Shown piece after piece: positions 1 through 7,218 of a stretch of DNA of 12,047 bases. The translations under genes and the position numbers were made by a program. Where the stretch lies: contig JAPOYW010000037.1 in assembly GCA_026706425.1 (NCBI GenBank), positions 1 to 12,047 of the forward strand, written 5' to 3'. Position 1 is the stretch's first letter. Each line of letters opens with the position of its first letter. This DNA is from Gammaproteobacteria bacterium (GTDB lineage Bacteria; Pseudomonadota; Gammaproteobacteria; Pseudomonadales; Azotimanducaceae). Below the pieces are notes generated by a model. The model was not told the origin of the DNA and searched no databases. It saw nothing but the letters and a program-made list of their open reading frames with translations.

Positions 1-94
1 GTTCCCTATCATGTTGGTACTTGGCTACAGCATGGCGACGTCCTGGCTGAACCGCTTCCGGCGAGCCAGACGTGCTAGGGGAGAGGCGGCATGA
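1..94 (+). CDS. C-terminal end of a membrane protein, probably DUF1538 family (partial)
   Basis: The window opens inside a reading frame that runs from base 2 to a TGA at 92-94. It encodes about 30 residues: a hydrophobic stretch (FPIMLVLGYSMATSWL) followed by a basic tail rich in Arg. This pattern fits the last transmembrane segment and cytoplasmic tail of an inner-membrane protein. The stop codon overlaps the ATG of the next gene (ATGA), so the two are translationally coupled. From family knowledge, DUF1538 membrane proteins (putative transporters) are often encoded beside a small PII-like protein like the one downstream, so DUF1538 is my inferred identity. The visible fragment is too short to prove it, and any polytopic transporter could end this way. 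Confidence 0.5.
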   Translation, partial: FPIMLVLGYSMATSWLNRFRRARRARGEAA

Positions 95-438
95 CGCTCA
101 AACTGATCGTCGCGTTGGTAGACGACGCGCGCACCGACGCCGTCATCGACGCGGCCCGGGCGGCCGGGGCGACCGGCGCCACGATCATCACCGGCGTACG
201 CGGCGAGGGACTGATGCCGCAGAAGACGTTCCTCGGGCTCGACCTCTGGGCGTCCCGCAATGTCATTCTCTTCGTCGTCTCCGCGGCCCGCGCGGAGGAT
301 ATCCTCGCGAGCATCGGCCGCGAAGGCCGGTTCGATTCAGAGCCCGGCACCGGTGTTGCCTTCCAGGTGGACATCGAGCACGCGATCGGGCTGCGTACGC
401 AGTTGCCCACTATCATGGGCACGAAGGCCCAGGCATGA
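91..438 (+). CDS. PII-like (GlnB-superfamily) signalling protein, divergent
   Basis: This is a 115-residue protein of normal PII length. It starts MTLKLIVALVDD, the first beta strand of the ferredoxin-like PII fold, continues with a helix (residues 14-26), then the strand GATIITGVRGEG leading into the T-loop region (about 36-55), and ends with the strand AFQVDIEHAIGLRTQ (90-104), which matches the FxVDxxxxIRI end of PII. Canonical PII proteins are trimeric ATP/ADP/2-oxoglutarate sensors that gate transporters or enzymes. Here the usual T-loop tyrosine and the C-loop TGKIGDG are not recognisable, and the corresponding segment reads REGRFDSEPGTG. It is therefore a paralogue whose ligands may differ. 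A GGGGAGAGG sequence just before the ATG is a good ribosome binding site. The ATGA overlap with the upstream membrane gene suggests it regulates that protein. Confidence 0.8.
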   Translation: MTLKLIVALVDDARTDAVIDAARAAGATGATIITGVRGEGLMPQKTFLGLDLWASRNVILFVVSAARAEDILASIGREGRFDSEPGTGVAFQVDIEHAIGLRTQLPTIMGTKAQA

Positions 439-466
439 TCCCGCCCTAGGCGGTCGAGGCCGACAG

Positions 467-499
467 GCTGCAGTTGGTGCACACTCCGCACCTTGCAGC
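467..499. terminator. Stem-loop in a convergent gap, possible bidirectional terminator
   Basis: The 88-base gap between the PII-like gene and the convergent sulfatase gene contains an imperfect inverted repeat. The outer arms are GCTGCA (467-472) and TGCAGC (494-499), the inner arms GGTGC (476-480) and GCACC (488-492), with a 7-base loop. A smaller hairpin, CCGCC-CTA-GGCGG, lies at 441-453. Position between converging genes fits transcript termination, but no run of T follows directly on either strand, so rho-independent termination is only a possibility. Confidence 0.35.
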
Positions 500-526
500 G
501 GCATTTGGTGCAGACTTTTCCAGTAC

Positions 527-1966
527 CTAGGGGCCGCGACGCGTCGACCAGGCCTGCAACTTGCGAGAGTCCTCCTCGACTCGTGTACGGTAGCGGGGGT
601 CGGAGGCTAGATTGACCGATTCCCGAGGATCGTCGGCAAGGTCGAAAAAGACGTCCGGCAATCCGGGGAAGTACACGTACTTGCTGCTTTCACCTCGGAC
701 AACCGCAAGTCTGCATTCCGCAGGATTAAGCCCGAATGTGGCTTCGGCATGGAAGTGGCTCGCACTGAAGTCGAATTCCCAGTGCGCTTCGGTGCGCCAG
801 CGGTTGCCGAGATCGCCGTTGGTCGTGGCGGGAAGCAGCGACTCACCGCGGCATTGCTCGGGGATATCCACACCTAGCCAGTCGAGCAGCGTGGGCGTGA
901 TGTCGACCCCTTCCGTGAAGGCGTCGATGCGTCGTCCGCGGTGCGAATCGGCGTCCGGCGCGGGATTGAACACGATCATGGGAACGTGGAACGACTCGTC
1001 GAAATAGCCGAGCTTGCCAATCAGCCAATGGTCGCCGAGCTGCTCGCCATGATCCGACGTGAAAACGACCAGCGTGTCGTCCCAAGCGCCGGATGCCTTG
1101 AGTGCGGCGAACAGTCGACCGAGATTGTGGTCGACCTCGGTCATCAAGCCGTAGTAGCCGGATTGCCACCGTCGTCGACTTGCATCGTCCCTGGACATGC
1201 GCTGGTGTTTTCGATTCATGGCGTAGGCCAGGAACGGGTGCTGCTTCGCCTCGTCGCCGGGGTCGGCGGCGCGGTTCGGGGACGGCAGGTCGCCCGGTGG
1301 ATACAGGCGATTGTAGGGCTCCGGCGCCGTCCAAGGCGGGTGCGGTCGTAGCAGCGACAGGTGCACGCACCATCCGGAGCGGTCGCGGATGTAGTCCAGC
1401 ACCTCCTCGACCATGAAGTAGGTGTCGTGGAGTTCGGCGGGAACCTCGAGCGCCGGCGCGAGCTGGTTGCGTTCGTCTGCGACGGGCTGCGGCTTGGTCT
1501 TCATGTAGAGGTCTGCGAGAGAATCCGGGACCGGATGTCCCTTGGTGGCCAGCCAATCGGCCCATTCGACGGGTTCCCAGATGTTCTTGCCGAGTTGGAC
1601 TATCGGGGCAAGCCCCGGGAGAACACCCTCCGGATAGGAATCCTGCTGGCCTTTTTCCAGGGTCGTGTCGGTATAGCCGAATAGGACGGGGTCGAGTCCC
1701 GCCCAGCGTGTTTGAAGCGCCCAATTTGTGTAGCGGGCCGAAAGCGGTACGTGGTTGAAGGTAACCCCGTGCTCGTGCTGGTAGAGACTGGTGTGAATGC
1801 TTGCCCTCGAAGGCCCGCAAGGCGCGGCGTTGGCGAAGTGGTTAGCAAACAGAACGCCTTCGGCGGCCAGCGCGTCCAGGTACGGCGTTTCGACGAAGTG
1901 TCCAAGGCACGACAGGCACTCGCCCCGCCACTGGTCTGCCGTGATGAAGAGGACGTTCCGCGGCAC
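527..1966 (-). CDS. Formylglycine-dependent sulfatase / phosphonate monoester hydrolase family protein
   Basis: A 479-residue hydrolase of the alkaline-phosphatase/sulfatase superfamily (COG3119), without a signal peptide, so probably cytoplasmic. Key residues are visible: Asp11 in FITADQW (metal), Cys50 in the CGPSR signature (Cys converted to formylglycine), Asn71, a GYTDT motif at 97-101 and RPHPPW with His209. Further along are Asp305-His306 in TSDHGEQLGDH (metal) and Lys318 in GKLGYFDES. The N-terminal DQWR, the GYTD motif and a C-terminus rich in sheet resemble the phosphonate monoester hydrolase/phosphodiesterase branch more than secreted carbohydrate sulfatases. The substrate could be a sulfate, phosphonate or phosphate ester. 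The start is GTG, supported by GAGGAA five bases upstream (1972-1977). It is the last gene of the minus-strand cluster, 36 bases after the unknown gene. No formylglycine-generating enzyme is encoded here, so it must be supplied elsewhere. Confidence 0.88.
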   Translation of the reverse strand: MPRNVLFITADQWRGECLSCLGHFVETPYLDALAAEGVLFANHFANAAPCGPSRASIHTSLYQHEHGVTFNHVPLSARYTNWALQTRWAGLDPVLFGYTDTTLEKGQQDSYPEGVLPGLAPIVQLGKNIWEPVEWADWLATKGHPVPDSLADLYMKTKPQPVADERNQLAPALEVPAELHDTYFMVEEVLDYIRDRSGWCVHLSLLRPHPPWTAPEPYNRLYPPGDLPSPNRAADPGDEAKQHPFLAYAMNRKHQRMSRDDASRRRWQSGYYGLMTEVDHNLGRLFAALKASGAWDDTLVVFTSDHGEQLGDHWLIGKLGYFDESFHVPMIVFNPAPDADSHRGRRIDAFTEGVDITPTLLDWLGVDIPEQCRGESLLPATTNGDLGNRWRTEAHWEFDFSASHFHAEATFGLNPAECRLAVVRGESSKYVYFPGLPDVFFDLADDPRESVNLASDPRYRTRVEEDSRKLQAWSTRRGP

Positions 1967-2002
1967 GGCGATTCCTCGGGCCGACGGCTGCTTACGTGGA
2001 GG

Positions 2003-2635
2003 CTAGAGCTCCGCTCCGCATAGCGCGAGGAAGAAGCGCTTCTGCTCGTCGGTCATTGCGGAGAACACCGGTACGCCCAACTCGGTCGTCGGCAGGTCGG
2101 CGAACTCTGGGGACGGTGCCTGCAGCGTGGCGGCGATGTTGTGCAGACCGCCGCCTTCCTCCGATCCGGCGCCCAGGGTGGCACCGACCGCAGGTGGCCA
2201 AACAGCCTTTGCGCGGGGTGCCATGTTCAACGGGTTGGGGCGTCCCACGTAGTCCTCGATCTCCTGGTACATCACCTTCTCCTCCGCCGAGCGCTGCCGC
2301 TGGCCTTCACGGCCGTAAAGGGAACGGGACTGGTTGCAGATGGCGGCCCAATTGATTGCGACGTGGAAGCCGGGCAACGCACGGCACTCCTCGGGTGCGC
2401 CGTCGCCTCCAGACACCCGTCCGTCCTTCACCATGAGGTAGTAGGCGGACATTTGCCGTCCGCCTTCGAGGAGCCGGGCGGGCGGGTGCGTGTAGATTTC
2501 GCTGAAACCCCATGCCGTGTCGGCAGGCAAATCCCCTTCTTCGAGTAGCTGAACGCCGTACCTGCCGCAGGCTTCGCACCAGGCCTTCGAGCCGAATTCT
2601 CCGACGGCTTCGAGGTCGGCAACGTCTACACCCAT
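2003..2635 (-). CDS. Unrecognised 210-residue protein, coupled to the PhyH oxygenase gene
   Basis: I do not recognise this family. The ATG at 2633-2635 is preferred because AAGGAG lies eight bases upstream; an open frame extending to 2773 lies wholly within the PhyH gene in another frame. The protein appears soluble, with no signal peptide or membrane segment. It has five cysteines, including a CxxC pair (Cys20, Cys23 in WCEACGRYG), then Cys84, Cys100 and Cys206. Aromatic-rich stretches include AWGFSEIYTHPPARL (41-55) and GFHVAINWAAICNQSRSLYG (89-108). A conserved-looking acidic segment YQEIEDYVGRPNPLNM (123-138) follows, and the C-terminus reads MTDEQKRFFLALCG. The first 10 bases overlap the PhyH gene's end, so the two products are probably made in proportion. 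It may be a pathway enzyme, a subunit or a substrate-binding partner; that is inference from context only. Confidence 0.75.
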   Translation of the reverse strand: MGVDVADLEAVGEFGSKAWCEACGRYGVQLLEEGDLPADTAWGFSEIYTHPPARLLEGGRQMSAYYLMVKDGRVSGGDGAPEECRALPGFHVAINWAAICNQSRSLYGREGQRQRSAEEKVMYQEIEDYVGRPNPLNMAPRAKAVWPPAVGATLGAGSEEGGGLHNIAATLQAPSPEFADLPTTELGVPVFSAMTDEQKRFFLALCGAEL

Positions 2636-3378
2636 GATTTTCGCTCCTTTTCCTTCCTGGTCCGCCACCGTCCGAGAATCTTGTCCACCTGATCCGGGGT
2701 CTGGTTCGCAGCGCCCCAATAGAAGAACGAAACCGCACCGCGCGGACGGACGGTCGGATTTGGCCCCGACCAATGTACGGTCAGAGAGTTGTGGATGACC
2801 GCATCCCCCGGTTGAACAGTGGCTGGCACAGCCGTTCCGTCATCGACGTCGTAGCCGGGGATGGGAATGCCGCGGTCGTGCCCGTGTTTGTGGGAGCCCT
2901 GCCCGTAGTGGAGGCAGCCGTTCTCCGGGTCGGCGGGATCGAGTGCGATCCAGATGGTCGCCCCGGCCTTGAGGCCTTGCGGCAGGCCGAGGGCGTCCTG
3001 GTGCGGTCCGATCTCCGCCCTCGAGCCCGGACGCTTGGTGAACCACGCGGCGGTGCCTGGCACGGGCTCGTCCTCGATCAGCGCCTTGATCAACGGCACA
3101 TGCCTCCCGGCCCTGAGTTCGTTGTCGAACCAGGCATCGTGATCCTGAAGGCTCTTGAACACATCTCCGAAGTCGCGCTTCGACGTGCCTGCCCTTTGTT
3201 CTCTCGGCCCAGACTCCAGGGGGTTGCCGTTGCGCCGACGACGCCGAAGATCGGCGGCGAGTCTCGTGGCCCGCTCGCGCAATTCCTCGAGCGCCTCGCC
3301 CTCAAGAAAGCCGGGAAGGACAACGAAGCCATCGCGGTCGTAGTCCCGTTTGATGGCCGAAATCTGGTCGTTGGTCAT
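2626..3378 (-). CDS. Phytanoyl-CoA dioxygenase (PhyH) family Fe(II)/2-oxoglutarate oxygenase
   Basis: A 250-residue protein with the double-stranded beta-helix pattern of PhyH enzymes. The N-terminus (MTNDQISAIKRDYDRDGFVVLPGFL) is the typical PhyH opening. The iron triad can be read as His126 and Asp128 (GPHQDALG) with His202 (TVHWSGPN), and Arg213 (RPRGAVSFFY) as the 2-oxoglutarate anchor. TIWIALDPADPENGCLHYGQGSH (141-163) is the usual family core. Such enzymes hydroxylate or oxidatively cleave small molecules, including fatty acyl-CoAs, ectoine and aminophosphonates, so the substrate cannot be named. I chose the ATG at 3376-3378 because it gives the standard N-terminus. An in-frame GTG at 3412-3414 would add 12 residues, and neither start has a clear Shine-Dalgarno sequence. 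It follows the CmcJ-like gene by 133 bases and overlaps the next gene by 10, which suggests one transcript. Confidence 0.88.
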   Translation of the reverse strand: MTNDQISAIKRDYDRDGFVVLPGFLEGEALEELRERATRLAADLRRRRRNGNPLESGPREQRAGTSKRDFGDVFKSLQDHDAWFDNELRAGRHVPLIKALIEDEPVPGTAAWFTKRPGSRAEIGPHQDALGLPQGLKAGATIWIALDPADPENGCLHYGQGSHKHGHDRGIPIPGYDVDDGTAVPATVQPGDAVIHNSLTVHWSGPNPTVRPRGAVSFFYWGAANQTPDQVDKILGRWRTRKEKERKSWV

Positions 3379-3511
3379 ATGGCTGACAACGCTATGGTAG
3401 GTGGTTGGACACACCGGGGCGGATGTCCGTTTAGCAGAAAAGCCAACCGATCAAACTAGCACGGCAGGGTGACGAACGGATACCGCGCAACGATAGCCGG
3501 CTTAAGGAAGA

Positions 3512-4309
3512 TCACCCAAATACCGCCATCATCCGGACTTCGATGCTGCGTCTTGGCAGCGCATCGTCGGCAGAGGTGGGATCGTCGAACGATGTGTGGG
3601 GACAGACCTTCGATAGGCCTCGCCGTGTGTCCAGTTGCTTGATGAGCAGCAGTTCGTCGGTCTGCATTCGCCGGACGTAGTAGAAACGGTGGCCGGGGTC
3701 GCAAAGCGGCATCGCCGACTTCCCTTTCTGGCCATGGCCCGTGTAGTAGTAGTCGAGGACGTCCTCGGCCTTCACGGTGCTGGCATCGACCACGGCTAGG
3801 GGGTTTCGCTCGACGGGATGGTCGAACGGTTGCCAACTGTTGAACCAGGCGAATTCGCTCGTCGAATAGTCGTTTATGTTGAGGTCGCGCCTCGCCAAGG
3901 CACGTTCGGCCATTGCCCGGGGATCGTCGAGGGTGTAGTCGCAATGCAGGAAACGCGCATAGGCGCGGTTGAAGTCGGACGTATCCTCGGTGCGTACGAG
4001 GTGTTGGGTGATGACGACTTCTGTGGCGCCGGTGGTACGTTTCGCCAGGGAGACGATTTCCGGGTAGTAGATCCGACGAACTTGGTCGTCGTCGCGAAAA
4101 TCCCGAACAGCGGAGTCATGGCGAAGCAGAGCGAATCCGTTTACGTCGAGGTTCAACTCGCCGTCGGCGAGACCGCCCCGGGCGTCGCGAATCTCGACGG
4201 CGTGTTTGGAGGTGTTGGCACGCCGGCTGTCGCGGTCGCCGACCACCGGGGTCTCGGTGCGGTCGCGCCAGTCGGCGTTCAGGTAGCGAACATCAGCGAC
4301 GACGGGCAT
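3512..4309 (-). CDS. CmcJ/NvfI-family putative Fe(II)/2-oxoglutarate oxygenase
   Basis: A 265-residue protein resembling the CmcJ / AsaB / GA4-desaturase-like group, known mostly from fungal and bacterial secondary metabolism. Visible landmarks are HAVEIRDARG (36-45), LDVNGFALLRHDSAV (54-68), IYYPEI (80-85), FLHCDYT with His122 and Asp124, FNSWQPFDHPVERNPLAVVDA (156-176), and CPHTSFDDP with His238. SIEVRMMAVFG closes the chain. His122, Asp124 and His238 would be the iron triad, and Arg254 or Arg259 the co-substrate anchor, by analogy. The usual NxWRP motif reads NSWQP here. The ATG at 4307-4309 is preferred to a GTG at 4364-4366, because the latter lies inside a stable stem-loop and adds an atypical leader. 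A GGAGGAG at 4330-4336 is 20 bases from this ATG, farther than ideal. It is the first enzyme gene after the receptor. Confidence 0.85.
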   Translation of the reverse strand: MPVVADVRYLNADWRDRTETPVVGDRDSRRANTSKHAVEIRDARGGLADGELNLDVNGFALLRHDSAVRDFRDDDQVRRIYYPEIVSLAKRTTGATEVVITQHLVRTEDTSDFNRAYARFLHCDYTLDDPRAMAERALARRDLNINDYSTSEFAWFNSWQPFDHPVERNPLAVVDASTVKAEDVLDYYYTGHGQKGKSAMPLCDPGHRFYYVRRMQTDELLLIKQLDTRRGLSKVCPHTSFDDPTSADDALPRRSIEVRMMAVFG

Positions 4310-4344
4310 GGGTGTCTCGTGGTGGACGGCTCCTCCAATAGTAG

Positions 4345-4375
4345 CGACGCCCGGGACGGAGGTCACCGGGCGTCG
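4345..4375 (-). terminator. Strong stem-loop between receptor and oxygenase genes
   Basis: A perfect 10-bp inverted repeat, CGACGCCCGG (4345-4354) with CCGGGCGTCG (4366-4375), encloses an 11-base loop. It lies in the 88-base gap after the TonB-dependent receptor stop and before the CmcJ-like ATG. On the minus strand it is followed by CTACTATT rather than a U tract. It could be a partial terminator or an RNA-stabilising/processing hairpin that sets receptor and enzyme levels apart. Its structure is seen directly; its role is inferred. Confidence 0.5.
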
Positions 4376-4397
4376 TTGGTCTAGCGGGTCTCGGGGT

Positions 4398-6956
4398 CTA
4401 CCTGCGCCACTGCGCCCGCACGTAGTAGAACCCGCCGTTGAAGCCGTACGGCGATTGCTCTGGGTAGATGAGACCCGCGACCTCGCCGTGGGGGTTCGTG
4501 GACGGATACTCGTCGAAGGCGTTCTGCAGGCCGAACAGCAGGGTCACCGAGTCGGTCGGATCGAGTGCGATTTCGGCGTCGAACAGCATGCTCGGATCCG
4601 GATAGAAAGCCACCGAGCCGTCGTTGGTCGGGGCATCGTAGTACTCGCCGTAGTATCGGGCCCGCAGCAAGGTGCGCCACCGGCCCTGGCTGTGGGTCCA
4701 CGTTACGGAGAACCGGGAATCCGGCCGGCCCTGTTCGATCTGCAGGCGCCGGTTGTCGCTGGTGAAGTCGGGATTGAACTTGGTCAAGTCGATGCTCTGC
4801 CAGTTCCCGGCGAATGTCAGGTTGGACATTCCTCCGCCGAGCGAGAACGGCCAGGTCGCCACCACGTCGATCCCGGACGCTTCCACGGTCTGCAGGTTCG
4901 AGAAGAACCTCACCGACGTGAAGCTCTGCGCGTCGCTGACCCCTGCGGCCAGAAGGGCGGTGATGTCTGAGGGCGTCAGGTTGAAGCGGCTCGTGAACGA
5001 GATCCGATCCTTGATCTCGATCAGGTAGTAGTCCACCGTCACGTCCATGCCGCCCACTCCGAACACCACGCCGAGGGTCGTGTTCACGGACTCCTCCGGG
5101 GTCAATGCCCGCGCACCTTTCTGCTGGGCGATGGGATTCGTCGGCGGCAGCGTGGCGATGTCCGCCAGGAAGCCCATGTTGAACTCGGTCGTGACGTTGC
5201 GCAGGTTCGCCTGGCCGGCGGTGGGTACGCGGAATCCGGTGCTGACCGCGCCCCGGACGGCCACGTTGTAGCCGAGCTGCAGACGTGCGGCGATCTTGCC
5301 GTCGAGCGTATTGCCGTACTCGGAGTAGTTCTCGTAGCGCAATGCCCCGCCGAGCAGGAGATTCTCGGAGACGTTGGATTCGATGTCGACGTAGGCCGCG
5401 AGCGACCGCACCGTGTTCTCGCCGGCATCGCCGGGCTGGAACCCGGGGAAGCCGTTGGAGCCGACGCCGAAGCCCTGCGCCGCCAGCCCGTGTTCGAGGT
5501 TGGGGTCGATGTAGAACGAGTTCGGCTCGCCGTTGCCGATCCGGAAGGTCTCGTCCCGGTACTCCAGGCCGGCAGCCACGTTGACCGTGCCAAAGGCCTG
5601 GACGTCGAACGGCTTCGACAGATCGAAGTTCAGTACACGGTCCGTCTCGGTGTAGGCGCCGGCCTCGTAGTAGGTGTCGATCTCGTTGCGCTGCCATAGC
5701 AACTGCGGGTTGATGGTGTTGTAGATGTAGAACAGCGCGTGGCTGCGGCCGGCGGTGGCGCTCAAGTCGTAGAACCAGCCGGAGTCCAAGGTGCCGCGGA
5801 GCCCGCCCGCGATGCTCAGATCGTGGATGTAGCCGCCGAACTGGGGCGTGAAGCCTCCCGGGAACTTCTCGATCAGCGAGTAGCAGTTCGGGTCCGACGC
5901 GATCGCGGCGAGCGCGGCGCTGTCGGGAACGTTGTCAACGATCCGCACAACCGGGCAGTTCCCTGTGCCGTCGGCGGTTAGGTCCGCGACCTTGACGGTG
6001 GGCGTTCCATCCACGACCGGACCGCGGAACACGCCGCCCCGGGTGTGGGGATTCCGGAAGTAGAAGCCGCCCTCCACCTGCCGCTCGGCCCAGTTGCCGA
6101 AGGCATAGGCTTCGGCGCCGTTGTTGAGATCGAGGCCGAAGTTGCCGAACAGCTTGAAGTCGCCGGAGATCCGGGGGGCGCCCCAGATCTGCGCTGCGGG
6201 TCGTCGTACATCGGTATTGCCGGCGTCGATCAATCCCTGGGCATCGCCGCGCTGGGCGCTCCGGCTGGTCGGATCCGACTCCTTCCACTCGAAGCTCAGA
6301 TTCGCGAAACCCAGATCCGTCAGCGGGAGGCCGACGTTGGCGGCGATGGTTATCGCATCGCCGTCGCCTTCTACGTGTCGGCCCCACTTGGCTTCTACCA
6401 ACGTTCCCTGGGCGTCTTCCTTGAAAACGAAGTTCATTATCCCGGCGATGGCGTCGGACCCGTACTGGGCCGATGCGCCGTCGCGGAGTACCTCGAGGCG
6501 ATCCAGGGCGATGGCCGGTATGGCCGACAGGTCGGGACCTTGGGAACCGCCCGAGATTCCGGCGCCGAGCAGCGCGATGACCGCAGCCCGGTGACGGCGC
6601 TTGCCGTTCACGAGGACCAAGATGGCGTCCGGGGGCAGCGACCGCAGCGTGGCCGGACGAATGAACGTCGCGGCGTCACTGATTGGCTCCTGGGCGACGT
6701 TGTACGACGGCACCAGCGCCGCGACCAGTTCGTCCATATCGGTACTGCCGTGGGTGAGAAAATCGTCACCGCCGATGACGTCGACGGGGACGGGCGAGTC
6801 AGATGCCGATCGGTCGCGACGTCGTGAACCGACGACCACCACCTCTTCGATCGGGCCGGACGATGCTTGCTCACCGGATTCCTCGGCAATTGCCGGTTCG
6901 TTTGTGATGGCAAGCGATGCAAGTGCGATCGGTACTGCTATTGCAAACGATTTCAA
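4398..6956 (-). CDS. TonB-dependent outer-membrane receptor
   Basis: An 852-residue receptor that would import a ligand across the outer membrane using TonB-ExbBD energy. A signal peptide ends near AIA-EES (residue 24/25), and the TonB-box-like segment IEEVVVVGSRR follows at 36-46. The plug domain runs to about 180, with ATLRSLPPDAILVLVNGKRRHR (102-123) and LDRLEVLRDGASAQYGSDAIAG (151-172), motifs of the LVNGKRRH subgroup. The remainder alternates aromatic and polar residues as a beta-barrel, ending SPYGFNGGFYYVRAQWRR. The chain ends in Arg instead of the usual terminal Phe or Trp. The start is a TTG (6954-6956) with GGAG seven bases upstream; an ATG does not fit the signal peptide. The ligand is unknown. 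This subgroup is not confined to siderophores, and its place before oxygenase and hydrolase genes suggests uptake of an organic substrate. Confidence 0.93.
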   Translation of the reverse strand: MKSFAIAVPIALASLAITNEPAIAEESGEQASSGPIEEVVVVGSRRRDRSASDSPVPVDVIGGDDFLTHGSTDMDELVAALVPSYNVAQEPISDAATFIRPATLRSLPPDAILVLVNGKRRHRAAVIALLGAGISGGSQGPDLSAIPAIALDRLEVLRDGASAQYGSDAIAGIMNFVFKEDAQGTLVEAKWGRHVEGDGDAITIAANVGLPLTDLGFANLSFEWKESDPTSRSAQRGDAQGLIDAGNTDVRRPAAQIWGAPRISGDFKLFGNFGLDLNNGAEAYAFGNWAERQVEGGFYFRNPHTRGGVFRGPVVDGTPTVKVADLTADGTGNCPVVRIVDNVPDSAALAAIASDPNCYSLIEKFPGGFTPQFGGYIHDLSIAGGLRGTLDSGWFYDLSATAGRSHALFYIYNTINPQLLWQRNEIDTYYEAGAYTETDRVLNFDLSKPFDVQAFGTVNVAAGLEYRDETFRIGNGEPNSFYIDPNLEHGLAAQGFGVGSNGFPGFQPGDAGENTVRSLAAYVDIESNVSENLLLGGALRYENYSEYGNTLDGKIAARLQLGYNVAVRGAVSTGFRVPTAGQANLRNVTTEFNMGFLADIATLPPTNPIAQQKGARALTPEESVNTTLGVVFGVGGMDVTVDYYLIEIKDRISFTSRFNLTPSDITALLAAGVSDAQSFTSVRFFSNLQTVEASGIDVVATWPFSLGGGMSNLTFAGNWQSIDLTKFNPDFTSDNRRLQIEQGRPDSRFSVTWTHSQGRWRTLLRARYYGEYYDAPTNDGSVAFYPDPSMLFDAEIALDPTDSVTLLFGLQNAFDEYPSTNPHGEVAGLIYPEQSPYGFNGGFYYVRAQWRR

Positions 6957-6992
6957 GGGAGTACTCCAGAAGGCTGCGAAACGGAAGCGGGC

Positions 6993-6998
6993 ATTATA
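6993..6998 (-). promoter_or_regulatory. Promoter -10 element of the receptor cluster
   Basis: On the minus strand a perfect TATAAT lies 36 bases before the TTG start of the receptor gene. It would place the transcript start near 6985 and leave a leader of about 30 bases containing the GGAG ribosome site. No good TTGACA-like -35 is present at 16-18 bases spacing, so an activator or another sigma contact may be needed. It would drive the receptor and possibly the enzymes downstream. Confidence 0.5.
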
Positions 6999-7088
6999 GA
7001 CCAGCTAGCGCGACACCGGATGGGCCGTGGCAGTCTCACTTTGAACCTGCGGGAGAAAAGAACGTGAAGGTGGGGTGGGGCGAGAGCG

Positions 7089-7117
7089 TTCAAACACCGG
7101 GGCCATCCGAGTATGCT
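7089..7117 (+). promoter_or_regulatory. Candidate sigma70-like promoter for the glutamine amidotransferase gene
   Basis: TTCAAA (7089-7094) and TATGCT (7112-7117) are separated by 17 bases; each matches four of six consensus positions. This would start transcription near 7124, downstream of the earlier ATG at 7113, and supports the later translation start at 7236. The match is modest. Confidence 0.3.
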
Positions 7118-7218
7118 GCCGCGGCTGGCGGTTCGTTCTGGATGGTCAGGACATGCTGGTGTCGGTGCGTCGATCAGCGATGCTACCCCGTATTCAAGGC
7201 TCCTGCCGCAGGGCCGCT

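Noticed and set aside
2636..2773. Longer start for the unknown protein at 2773
   Set aside because: The extension lies wholly inside the PhyH gene in another frame, and the ATG at 2635 has a clear AAGGAG site.
3379..3511. Separate promoter before the PhyH gene
   Set aside because: The 133-base gap holds AT-richer patches, but I could not find a -35/-10 pair with acceptable spacing.
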